Below, in pieces: positions 18,757 through 26,362 of a DNA stretch of 64,000 nt. The notes under the pieces were generated by a model. It was given only the letters and a program-made list of their open reading frames with translations. It was not told where the DNA came from and made no database searches. Within the stretch, counting starts at the first letter, position 1. The number at the start of each line of letters is the position of its first letter. The position numbers and the translations under genes were made by a program. Source of the DNA: Desulfonatronum lacustre DSM 10312 (GTDB lineage: Bacteria; Desulfobacterota; Desulfovibrionia; Desulfovibrionales; Desulfonatronaceae); contig NZ_KI912608.1 in the NCBI RefSeq assembly GCF_000519265.1, forward strand, positions 3,647,921 through 3,711,920, given 5' to 3'.

Positions 18757-18982
18757 TACCAATTCTCCTTCAGAACTGAACCATCCCCGAAAGAAAAGCT
18801 TTGAATTGGAGAACTGCTCAGCACATCCTGAGTTGAGCCCATTTCCGGCGCTGGATTCCCGCCTTCGCGGGAATGACGTGTTTTTCCATGCCGCCTCCCA
18901 ATCAGTCATACCCGCGAAGGCGGGTATCCAGGCCGCTTTCGCACGGATGAGCTGAGTAGTTACGAATTGGAAATGGTATAAG
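18757..18982. repeat. MITE-like palindromic insertion between rimM and trmD
   Basis: The element has two nested levels. Inside, GGATTCCCGCCTTCGCGGG (18853 onward) and its inverted partner CCCGCGAAGGCGGGTATCC (18911 onward) can pair; each half is also a small hairpin. Outside, AACTGCTCAGCACATCC (~18812) pairs with the complement of GGATGAGCTGAGTAGTT (~18946), and AATACCAATT/GAATTGG...GGTAT mark the ends. It carries no gene. This CCCGCCTTCGCGGG type of intergenic palindrome is known in many proteobacteria; here it sits inside the ribosome-maturation operon and could act on mRNA stability or termination. Confidence 0.75.
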
Positions 18983-19000
18983 GACCAGGATTCAGGCGGC

Positions 19001-20332
19001 ATGCGGTTCAACATTGTCACGCTTTTTCCGGAGTTTTTCGCTTCGGCCCTGCACTGTGGCCTGCTGGGCAAGGCCCTGGAGCAGGAGACGGTCACGGTTC
19101 GGTTGATCAATCCCCGGGATTTCGCCGTGGACCGGCATCGCAGTGTTGACGACCGGCCCTATGGTGGCGGGCCGGGCATGGTCATGACCTTGCCGCCGTT
19201 GGTTGCTGCCCTGCGGTCCCTGGAAGTACCTGGGGAAGCGCCTGGGGAAGCACTTGGGGAAGCGCCCGGGGAAACGCCCGGCAGGGTGGTCCTGCTGTGC
19301 CCCAAGGGCCGCCCACTGGATCACGACCTGGCCGCTTCCCTGGCCGAAGAACCGGTTGTGACCCTGATCTGTGGACGGTACGAGGGCATCGACCACCGTT
19401 TGGAGTCCCTGTTTCCCCTGGAAAAGGTCAGCGTGGGCGGCGTGGTCCTCAATGGCGGGGAGACGCCCGCCCTGCACGTCCTGGAAGCGGTCTCCCGGCT
19501 CTTGCCCGGATTCATGGGGCATGAGGAGTCTCCCGCGGACGAAAGCTTCGTGCGCGGCCTGCTGGAGTATCCGCACTACTCCAGGCCGGAGGTTTTTGAG
19601 GATTTGCGGGTGCCGGAGATTCTGCTTTCCGGCGACCATGCCAAGGTCGCGGCCTGGCGGCGGGATGAGGCCCTGCGGACCACCCTGGAGTCGCGCCCGG
19701 ACCTGCTGCCCAGGGCCGCGCTGGAGCCCGGAGACGTCCGGACCTTGCGGGAGTTGGTCAAGCAACGGCGACGGACGGCCAGAAACTGTTTCCTGGCCCT
19801 GGTCCATGCTCCGGTCCTGAACAAGTTCGGGCAGAGCGGGGCGGTTTCTTTGACAAATCTGGACATCCACGATATTGCCCGCTGTTCTCGTACGTACGGC
19901 TTGGGAGGGTATTTCATCTGTACCCCCTTGCGGGACCAACAGCAGTTGGCCGATCGTCTGCTGGACCATTGGCTGAGTGGGCCGGGGGCCTCGGCAAACC
20001 CGGATCGGGGAGAGGCGCTGCGCTTGGTGCGCGTCGTGGACGGCCTGGAACAGGCCGCGGACGCGGTGGCCGAACGCTGCGGCAAGCGGCCGGTGCTGGT
20101 GGCTACTTCCGCCCAAGGCGCGGGGAGCATGACCTATCCTCAGGCCCGCGATCTGCTGGAGGACCAGCCGGTCTTGCTGGTTCTGGGCACGGGGTACGGG
20201 CTGGCCCCGGAGGTGTTGGAACAATGCGTCGGAACACTGCGCCCGGTGCGCTGTTTCAGTGACTACAACCATCTTTCGGTACGCGCCGCCGCGGCCATTA
20301 TGCTGGACCGGATACTTGGCGACGACGGCTGA
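19001..20332 (+). CDS. trmD: TrmD tRNA (guanine-N1)-methyltransferase fused to a second SPOUT RNA methyltransferase domain
   Basis: A 443-residue two-domain protein. Residues 1-~255 are TrmD: MRFNIVTLFPEFF, DDRPYGGGPGMVM, the trefoil-knot segment ICGRYEGIDHR and GGVVLNGGETPAL; it makes m1G37 in tRNA. Residues ~270-443 (FLALVHAPVLNKFGQSGAVSL ... LLVLGTGYGLAPEV) match the RMT_2-type SPOUT domain, a separate protein in many Desulfovibrionales. A four-unit 12-bp repeat (GEAPGEALGEAPGETPG, residues ~77-93) is inserted in the TrmD part. The distance from rimM is caused by the palindromic element. Confidence 0.93.
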   Translation: MRFNIVTLFPEFFASALHCGLLGKALEQETVTVRLINPRDFAVDRHRSVDDRPYGGGPGMVMTLPPLVAALRSLEVPGEAPGEALGEAPGETPGRVVLLCPKGRPLDHDLAASLAEEPVVTLICGRYEGIDHRLESLFPLEKVSVGGVVLNGGETPALHVLEAVSRLLPGFMGHEESPADESFVRGLLEYPHYSRPEVFEDLRVPEILLSGDHAKVAAWRRDEALRTTLESRPDLLPRAALEPGDVRTLRELVKQRRRTARNCFLALVHAPVLNKFGQSGAVSLTNLDIHDIARCSRTYGLGGYFICTPLRDQQQLADRLLDHWLSGPGASANPDRGEALRLVRVVDGLEQAADAVAERCGKRPVLVATSAQGAGSMTYPQARDLLEDQPVLLVLGTGYGLAPEVLEQCVGTLRPVRCFSDYNHLSVRAAAAIMLDRILGDDG

Positions 20333-20401
20333 CGTCCGGCCCGGTTTATTTTTCTTTGCTTTCGAAGATGGAGTATTGGTTCAACTTGGTATTGTCGTCA
20401 G

Positions 20402-20505
20402 GATCGAAATCGAAATCGCAATCGGTATCGAAAGAGTTTCATGGTTTCATTGTTTTTTCGATTGCGATTGCGATTGCGATTGCGATTGCGATTTCGACCC
20501 CGATC
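20402..20505. repeat. Hexamer-arm hairpin element, copy B
   Basis: GATCGAAATCGAAATCGCAA arm, a spacer holding GAGTTTCATGGTTTCATTG, then a right arm of five or more GATTGC/GATTTC hexamers ending CCCCGATC. It lies between trmD and rplS. The spacer does not match the other copies. The long arm pairing could form a hairpin in the transcript and affect expression of downstream rplS. Confidence 0.75.
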
Positions 20506-20593
20506 ATGCACTGGCTCTTTGTGATACATTGAGCGCAAGTGAGAGTTTGTTCGGACGCAAATACATTTACTTGATTCATAAGGAGACGTGGTC

Positions 20594-20947
20594 ATGGATT
20601 TGATGAAAAAGATCGAATATTCCCAGATGCGCATGGACATCCCGCAGTTCAAGGCCGGAGACACGGTCAAGGTGCATGTCCGGATCATCGAGGGAGACAA
20701 GGAACGGATTCAGATGTTCGAGGGCGTGGTGCTCTGTCGGCATCGCGGCACCACCAACGCCACCTTCACCGTGCGCAAAATGTCCGATGGGATCGGCGTG
20801 GAGCGTATTTTCCCCCTGCATTCCCCCTTCATCGAGCGCGTGGAAGTTCTCAGCGAGGGCCGGGTCCGTCGCAGCCGGATTTTCTACCTGCGCAAGCTCC
20901 GGGGCAAGGCCAGTCGGATCAAGTCCAAGAACGCCTGGGACAACTAG
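20594..20947 (+). CDS. rplS: 50S ribosomal protein L19
   Basis: A 117-residue protein, MDLMKKIEYSQMRMDIPQF, with the conserved block DTVKVHVRIIEGDKERIQ and FPLHSPFIERVEV. L19 lies at the 30S-50S interface. ATG 20594 has AAGGAGA eight bases upstream; a GTG two codons earlier is less likely. Last ribosomal gene of the operon; rnhB follows after 9 bp. Confidence 0.97.
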   Translation: MDLMKKIEYSQMRMDIPQFKAGDTVKVHVRIIEGDKERIQMFEGVVLCRHRGTTNATFTVRKMSDGIGVERIFPLHSPFIERVEVLSEGRVRRSRIFYLRKLRGKASRIKSKNAWDN

Positions 20948-20956
20948 GTTTGTTTC

Positions 20957-21646
20957 ATGCCCGGGCCAACGAATCGGCCCGCGGACGGGCGACTGTCCGG
21001 GAGCTTTTCCGGCCTCCTGGCCGGTGAAGAAACGGTGCGCTGCCTCGGTTTGACCGCCGGGTTGGACGAGGCCGGGCGGGGATGCCTGGCTGGCCCGGTG
21101 GTGGCCGCGGCGGTGATTCTTCCTGAGTCGTACGATCTGCCCGGCCTGACCGATTCAAAAAAACTCCGGGCCGAGGCGCGGGAGCGTCTGGCCCGTGCCG
21201 TTCGAGATCAGGCCGCGGCCTGGTCCCTAGGACTGGCTTGGCCGCGGGAAATCGAGCGGGTGAACATCCTGCGGGCTTCCCTGCTGGCCATGACCCGGGC
21301 GGTGCGCACCCTGAAGGTGCGCCCGAATGCGTTGATCGTGGACGGGCCGCATCGGGTTCCCCTGGACATGCCCCAACAGGCGGTGGTCAGGGCGGACGCC
21401 ACGGTTCCGGCTGTTTCCGCCGCCTCCATCCTGGCCAAGACTTTTCGCGACAAACTCCTGACCTTTCTGGACCGCCGCCATCCGGGCTACGACCTGGCGA
21501 TCCACAAAGGCTACCCCACGGCCCGACACCTGGAGGCCCTGCGGCGTCTCGGACCGGCTCCGGTGCACCGGCTGACCTTCAAGGGCGTTTTGGCCGCCAC
21601 CGGCCGGGATGCTCGGCGGGAACAGCTATGGTTGCCGGGCATCTGA
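20957..21646 (+). CDS. rnhB: Ribonuclease HII
   Basis: A 229-residue enzyme. GLDEAGRGCLAGP carries the first two acidic metal ligands (DE), LIVDGPHRVP and SAASILAKTFRD the others. It removes single ribonucleotides and RNA from DNA-RNA hybrids. The first ~33 residues are a poorly conserved extension; no better internal start is visible. Its stop lies inside the following yraN gene. Confidence 0.95.
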   Translation: MPGPTNRPADGRLSGSFSGLLAGEETVRCLGLTAGLDEAGRGCLAGPVVAAAVILPESYDLPGLTDSKKLRAEARERLARAVRDQAAAWSLGLAWPREIERVNILRASLLAMTRAVRTLKVRPNALIVDGPHRVPLDMPQQAVVRADATVPAVSAASILAKTFRDKLLTFLDRRHPGYDLAIHKGYPTARHLEALRRLGPAPVHRLTFKGVLAATGRDARREQLWLPGI

Positions 21647-22032
21647 GACAGGGACAGGCCGGCGAGGATGCAGCTGTTCAGTTGCTGAAAGAGCTGGGTT
21701 TTCAGATTCTGGAACGCAACTGGCGCTGTCAATCCGGCGAAGTGGACGTTATCTGTCAGGACCGGGACACCGTGGTGTTCGTCGAAGTCCGAACCCGAGG
21801 GGCTTGCGCCCGCACCTCTCCGGCCCAGAGCGTGAACCGCTCCAAAATCACCAAGCTGACCCGGGCCGCCAGCTACTATCTCAGCCGGCGCGACTGGTGG
21901 GAGCGGCCATGCCGATTCGACGTGGTCGCGGTGATCCACACCGCCCAGGGACACCGACTGGAGCACATTCCTGATGCCTTTTCCTTCCCCCAGACTCTGG
22001 GTCGTGGCCGGAACCCTTGGCAACCCTGGTGA
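21628..22032 (+). CDS. yraN: YraN (UPF0102) endonuclease-like protein
   Basis: A 134-residue protein from ATG 21628, which overlaps the rnhB end by 19 nt. GQAGEDAAVQLLKELGFQIL, NWRCQSGEVDVICQD and VVFVEVRTR form the PD-(D/E)xK-like nuclease core typical of UPF0102. A role in DNA repair or recombination is suspected for the family. The conserved rnhB-yraN order supports the call. Confidence 0.92.
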   Translation: MVAGHLRQGQAGEDAAVQLLKELGFQILERNWRCQSGEVDVICQDRDTVVFVEVRTRGACARTSPAQSVNRSKITKLTRAASYYLSRRDWWERPCRFDVVAVIHTAQGHRLEHIPDAFSFPQTLGRGRNPWQPW

Positions 22033-22834
22033 CTTTTCACCCCGGGCCAAAGAGGTCCTGGAAGGCGCGGACCTGATTCTGGCCGAGGACACCCGCCGGG
22101 CCGGGTTGTTCTTTCAGCGCCACGGCGTGACCCCCAAGGGAACCCTGCGCAGTTTTTTCGAGCACAATGAACAGGACCGGATTCCCTCGGTCCTGAGCGT
22201 TTTGGAGCAGGGGCGCGACGTGGCCCTTATTTCCGACGCCGGAACACCGCTGATCGGCGACCCGGGATACCGTCTGGTCCGAGCCTGTCGCGACGCCGGG
22301 ATCCCGGTCTCTCCGGTCCCCGGTCCCTGCGCCCCGGTGGCCGCTTTGTGCGCTTCCGGCCTTCCTCCCTCTCCGTTCACCTTCCTGGGTTTTTTGCCTC
22401 GCCAGGCCGGGGATCAAAAACGGTTGTTTCTCTCGTGGGCCGAAGCGGCCACCACCCTGATTTTTTTCGAGCGCAACTCCCGGCTGCGCGACACCCTGGA
22501 AACGGTCCTGGAATGCCTGGGACCACGGGAGCTTTGCCTGGCCCGCGAATTGACCAAGGAGCATGAGCAGATTATTCTGGGACGTTTGGAAAGCCATCAG
22601 GACATGGAGTGGGACCCTCGCGGCGAGGTGACCGTGCTCGTCGGCCCGCCGGAAGCCCCGGAGAAGACCTTGGACGTGGATGTGGACCAGATGCTGTCGG
22701 AAGAGATGCTGACCGGCCCGCCAAAGCAGATAGCCGCTCGGGTCGCTGCCAGGGCTCATGGATGGTCTTCCAAGGAGGTCTACGCCAGGTTGATCGCCTT
22801 GGCCCGGGCCGCCCCCACTTCGAGGACCCCATGA
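21974..22834 (+). CDS. rsmI: 16S rRNA (cytidine(1402)-2'-O)-methyltransferase RsmI
   Basis: A 286-residue SAM-dependent tetrapyrrole-methylase-fold protein. VVAGTLGNPGDFSPRA, ILAEDTRR, ISDAGTPLIGDPGYRLV and VPGPCAPVAAL are the RsmI hallmarks. It modifies C1402 at the ribosomal P site. It overlaps yraN by 59 nt, an unusually long coding overlap, and its stop overlaps the EIID start as ATGA. Confidence 0.95.
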   Translation: MPFPSPRLWVVAGTLGNPGDFSPRAKEVLEGADLILAEDTRRAGLFFQRHGVTPKGTLRSFFEHNEQDRIPSVLSVLEQGRDVALISDAGTPLIGDPGYRLVRACRDAGIPVSPVPGPCAPVAALCASGLPPSPFTFLGFLPRQAGDQKRLFLSWAEAATTLIFFERNSRLRDTLETVLECLGPRELCLARELTKEHEQIILGRLESHQDMEWDPRGEVTVLVGPPEAPEKTLDVDVDQMLSEEMLTGPPKQIAARVAARAHGWSSKEVYARLIALARAAPTSRTP

Positions 22835-23670
22835 CATCCCCCATGGTCACCTCCAAGAGCACCCCCAGGTCCACACACGGGACCACGCCTGGGACCACAC
22901 CCGGCACGCTTCCCTCCTCCCTCAGCTTCCGGGTCATGCTGCGCACGTTCCTGCGCACTTACCTCGTGGGCGCCAACTACAACACCCGTGGGATGCAAAA
23001 CGTCGGCCTGGCGCTGGCCTTGGAGCCCGGTCTGACCGTCATTCACCGCAATTCCCAGGAGTTGCGCAAAGCCCGGCGTCGGTCTCTGCAACACTACAAT
23101 ACGCATCCCTTCTGGACGCCGCTTTTGGCTGGCATTTTTTTGTCCCTGGAACGGGACATCGCCCGGGGAGTGCTGCCGCCGCCCATGTTGCAACGGGTCA
23201 AGAACACCACGACCTACACCCTGTCAGCCCTGGGCGACTCTTTTTTCAGCGGCGCGGCCCTGGTATTTTGCGTCCTGGTTCTGACGCTGCTGCTTGCACA
23301 TGGATGGACGGGATTGGCGTGGACATGGCTGATCTGCTGTTTTCTGGGTGTGCAGGTGTTCAAACTGGCGACCTTTGTCGGTGGATTTCGGGAGGGCATC
23401 GCGTTTTTGAGTCGGCTGAAACGCTGGAACCTGATCAACTGGGGACAGCGCATCAAGCTGGTCAACGCCGGACTGTTGCTTCTGCTTTGGTGGCGGCTCT
23501 GGCCCGAGATGCGCGTCGAGGGCGGCCCGGAATGGGCGTGGATTTTCTGGACCGCGGCGGTGCTGTGCTGTGCTTTCGGTTATTTCCGGTTGCGCGTGTC
23601 CAGGGTCTGGTTCGTGTTGGCCTTTCTCGCAGTCTGGATCGGGCTTTGGACCGTCTGGAGCGGGCTGTGA
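22831..23670 (+). CDS. PTS mannose/fructose/sorbose family EIID component
   Basis: A 279-residue membrane protein. After a Thr/Pro-rich N-terminus comes the EIID core (LRTFLRTYLVGANYNTRGMQN, LERDIARG, VKNTTTYTLSALGDSFFSG), then four or five hydrophobic segments. EIID with EIIC forms the sugar channel of mannose-family PTS. EIIA, EIIB and EIIC are not in the window. Start ATG 22831 overlaps rsmI by ATGA; ATGs at 22843 and 22936 are possible. The genes for HPr and EI follow, so a PTS module is clear even if the sugar is not. Confidence 0.88.
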   Translation: MTSPMVTSKSTPRSTHGTTPGTTPGTLPSSLSFRVMLRTFLRTYLVGANYNTRGMQNVGLALALEPGLTVIHRNSQELRKARRRSLQHYNTHPFWTPLLAGIFLSLERDIARGVLPPPMLQRVKNTTTYTLSALGDSFFSGAALVFCVLVLTLLLAHGWTGLAWTWLICCFLGVQVFKLATFVGGFREGIAFLSRLKRWNLINWGQRIKLVNAGLLLLLWWRLWPEMRVEGGPEWAWIFWTAAVLCCAFGYFRLRVSRVWFVLAFLAVWIGLWTVWSGL

Positions 23671-23680
23671 GGCAGAGTTT

Positions 23681-23760
23681 AGGATTCAGGATTCAGGATT
23701 CAGGATTCAGGATTCAGGATTCAGAATTCAGGAGTTAGGAGTTAGGAGTTAGGAGTTGGG
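23681..23760. repeat. Heptamer tandem repeat (GGATTCA, then GGAGTTA)
   Basis: About seven copies of AGGATTC are followed by about four copies of AGGAGTT, all 7-bp units. The tract fills most of the gap between EIID and HPr and includes SD-like AGGAG sequences. Such tracts change in length by slippage. Confidence 0.9.
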
Positions 23761-23831
23761 AGACGGGGGCGTTGACTGAAAGTCTGGAGAAGCTTCCCGT
23801 AAAAAAACCTCCAAATCAGGTTGACGTTGGT

Positions 23832-24116
23832 ATGGAAACACTTGATGTGGTGAGTCGGAAGGTCTTCGTGGCCAATGAGCTGGGACTGCATGCCCGTCCG
23901 GCGGCTCGTCTGGCCCGGGAGGCCCAAAAATATTCTTCGCGGATCACCCTGCTTTCTCAGGAGCAGGAGGTGGACGCCAAGAGCATTCTCGACCTGCTGA
24001 CCCTGGCCTTGGGGCCGGGGTGCGCCGTGGAATTGAAGGCCCAGGGAGAGGACGCCCAATCCGCCCTGGAGCAGCTTGAGCAGTTGTTTTTGAATCGTTT
24101 TGAAGAGGAGCGTTAG
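23832..24116 (+). CDS. ptsH: PTS phosphocarrier protein HPr
   Basis: A 94-residue protein, METLDVVSRKVFVANELGLHARPAARLA. GLHARPAA carries the His phosphorylated by EI. A Ser-46-like regulatory site is not obvious, though KSILDLLTLAL is the usual region. A TTG at 23772 would add 20 residues; ATG 23832 fits HPr length better but has a weak Shine-Dalgarno. Its stop overlaps the EI start by one base. Confidence 0.93.
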   Translation: METLDVVSRKVFVANELGLHARPAARLAREAQKYSSRITLLSQEQEVDAKSILDLLTLALGPGCAVELKAQGEDAQSALEQLEQLFLNRFEEER

Positions 24117-25894
24117 TGGCTCTCCAAATACTTCAAGGAATTCCCGTCTCCACCGGCATCGCCTTGGGGCGGGCGTTTTTCCTGAATCGCGGCAGGGCCC
24201 GCAACGTTCCGCGCCAGAATATTCCGGACGGCGAGGTGCAGGCCGAGCTGTCCCGCGTGGAGCAGGCCTTTTCGCAGGCTTTGGCCGAACTCGAGAACAT
24301 TCAGGGCCGCGTGCCCGCGGAACTGCTGGAACACGCGCGGATCATCGATTCGCACATCATGATGCTCCAGGACCCCAAGCTGCTGGAATCGGCCAAGGCC
24401 TACATCCGGAGCATGCAGCTGAACGCGGAGTGGGCCTTGGAAAAGGCCGTGGCGGACATTGAAACGGTTTTTCGCAGCATCGAGGACGCCTACATCCGGG
24501 AACGGATTCAGGACGTGCGTCTGGTGGCGGGCCGGGTCCAGCAGCATCTGTTGGGCGAGTCCGGGAACAGCCTGCGGTCCATCAACACCCGGATCATTCT
24601 TCTGGCCCACGACCTCAGTCCGGCGGACACGGTGGAGCTGGAAGTGGGCAAGATCATGGCCTTTGCCACGGTCACCGGCGGCAAAACCTCGCACACCGGA
24701 ATCCTGGCCCGGGCCATGCAGATTCCGGCCATCGTCGGCGCGGCCGATCTGGAGGAGTCCATCCAGGACGGGCAGCTGATCATCATCGACGGCCTGCAAG
24801 GGCGGATCATCATCGAGCCGGACGAGGAGGAATTGGCCGGCTTCACGGATCTGAAATACCAGTTCGAGGAGTACCAGGCCGGGATCAACCGCTCCAGCCA
24901 TCTGCCCGCGGAAACCATTGATGGGTACCGGGTCAAGGTTTTCGCGAACATCGAACTGCTGGAAGAGGTGTCCTCGGTGCTGGGCAACGGCGGCGAGGGG
25001 GTCGGGCTGTACCGCACCGAGTACTCCTATCTGAACCGACTCCAGCTGCCGGACGAGGAACAGTTGCTGGAAGAATACCAGGACCTGGCCTCGATCATGT
25101 TTCCCGGCAAGGTGGTGTTGCGTACCCTGGACGTGGGTGCGGACAAGTTCATGAACCACTTCGGCGGCCTGGACGAGGCTAATCCGGCCCTGGGTCTGCG
25201 GGCGGTGCGATTCTGCCTGCACCATATGGATCTGTTTCGGGTTCAGTTGCGGGCGATATTGCGGGCCAGCGTCCACGAGAACATTTCATTGATGTTTCCC
25301 ATGGTGTCCGGGTTGGGCGAACTGCGCCAGGTCAAGTCCGTGCTGAACAGCGTGCGGATGGAGTTGAAGAAGGAAGGATTGAAGTACAATCCGGAAATGC
25401 CCGTGGGGATCATGATCGAGCTGCCTTCAGCCATGATCACGGCGGACATCCTGGCCACGGAGGTGGACTTCTTCAGCATCGGGACCAACGACCTGATCCA
25501 GTACAGTCTGGGCATCGACCGGACCAACTCCTTTGTCTCCTATCTGTACCAACCGCTGCATCCGGCTCTGGTCCGGATGATCAAGTACGTGGTGGACGCC
25601 GGGCATCGGGCCGGCATAGAGGTGAGCATCTGCGGGGAAATGGCCGCGGACCCCTACTGCATCCCGGTGCTCATGGGCATGCATGTGGACTGCCTGAGCA
25701 TGAACCCTCAGGCCGTGCCGGTGATCAAGCACATCATTCGTCAGGCGACCATGGAGGAGTGCAAGGCCCTGCTCAAGGACGTCCTGGCCAGCAAAACCGT
25801 GGGACGGAACAACAAGCTGGTCAAGGACAGCATTTTCCGCCGCCATCCCAGTGAACTGATGTTCTATTCTTCCCTGCTGGACGAGGGGTACTGA
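24116..25894 (+). CDS. ptsI: PTS enzyme I (PEP-protein phosphotransferase)
   Basis: A 592-residue enzyme starting at GTG 24116, sharing one base with the HPr stop. The phosphorylated His is in GGKTSHTGILARAM; PEP-domain motifs include LYRTEYSYL, LRTLDVGADK and SICGEMAADP with the catalytic Cys. It transfers phosphate from PEP to HPr. The EIID-HPr-EI string is one transcription unit with smpB, which overlaps its stop by one base. Confidence 0.95.
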   Translation: MALQILQGIPVSTGIALGRAFFLNRGRARNVPRQNIPDGEVQAELSRVEQAFSQALAELENIQGRVPAELLEHARIIDSHIMMLQDPKLLESAKAYIRSMQLNAEWALEKAVADIETVFRSIEDAYIRERIQDVRLVAGRVQQHLLGESGNSLRSINTRIILLAHDLSPADTVELEVGKIMAFATVTGGKTSHTGILARAMQIPAIVGAADLEESIQDGQLIIIDGLQGRIIIEPDEEELAGFTDLKYQFEEYQAGINRSSHLPAETIDGYRVKVFANIELLEEVSSVLGNGGEGVGLYRTEYSYLNRLQLPDEEQLLEEYQDLASIMFPGKVVLRTLDVGADKFMNHFGGLDEANPALGLRAVRFCLHHMDLFRVQLRAILRASVHENISLMFPMVSGLGELRQVKSVLNSVRMELKKEGLKYNPEMPVGIMIELPSAMITADILATEVDFFSIGTNDLIQYSLGIDRTNSFVSYLYQPLHPALVRMIKYVVDAGHRAGIEVSICGEMAADPYCIPVLMGMHVDCLSMNPQAVPVIKHIIRQATMEECKALLKDVLASKTVGRNNKLVKDSIFRRHPSELMFYSSLLDEGY

Positions 25895-26349
25895 TGAAAC
25901 CGAAAAGCGACGGGACCCGGCTGATCGCCCAGAACAAGAAAGCCCGCCACGAATACGAAATCCTGGAAACCCTGGAGGCCGGCCTGGCCCTGATGGGCTC
26001 GGAGGTGAAATCCCTGCGCGACGGCAAGGTCAGCTTCAAGGACGGTTACGTTCGGTTCACGGGCGGAGACCCGGTGCTGGTGGGCGTGCATATCGCCCCG
26101 TACGCCCACGCCGTGCATACCGGACACGAACCGGAGCGCCCGCGCAAACTGCTCCTGCACCGCCACCAGATCGACGCCTGGAGCGCCAAGACCGCCCAAA
26201 AGGGCCTGACCGTGGTGCCGCTGAAAATGTACTGGAAAGCCGGTCGAGCCAAGGTGGAAATCGGCCTGGCCCGAGGCAAGAAATACCACGACCAGCGCGA
26301 GGACCTCAAACGCCGGGCCATGGATCGGGATCTGGCCCGGGAGATGTGA
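25894..26349 (+). CDS. smpB: tmRNA-binding protein SmpB
   Basis: A 151-residue protein with the conserved beta-barrel (IAQNKKARHEYEILETLEAGLALMGSEVKSLR) and basic C-terminal tail needed for trans-translation. It brings tmRNA into stalled ribosomes. The tmRNA gene itself is not visible in the window. It overlaps the EI stop as TGATG. Confidence 0.97.
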   Translation: MKPKSDGTRLIAQNKKARHEYEILETLEAGLALMGSEVKSLRDGKVSFKDGYVRFTGGDPVLVGVHIAPYAHAVHTGHEPERPRKLLLHRHQIDAWSAKTAQKGLTVVPLKMYWKAGRAKVEIGLARGKKYHDQREDLKRRAMDRDLAREM

Positions 26350-26362
26350 TTCCATTCCCCCC

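Noticed and set aside
16059-26349. tRNA, 4.5S RNA or tmRNA genes near ffh and smpB
   Set aside because: I searched by eye for T-loop motifs and conserved ends and saw none; a covariance search would be needed to exclude small RNAs.
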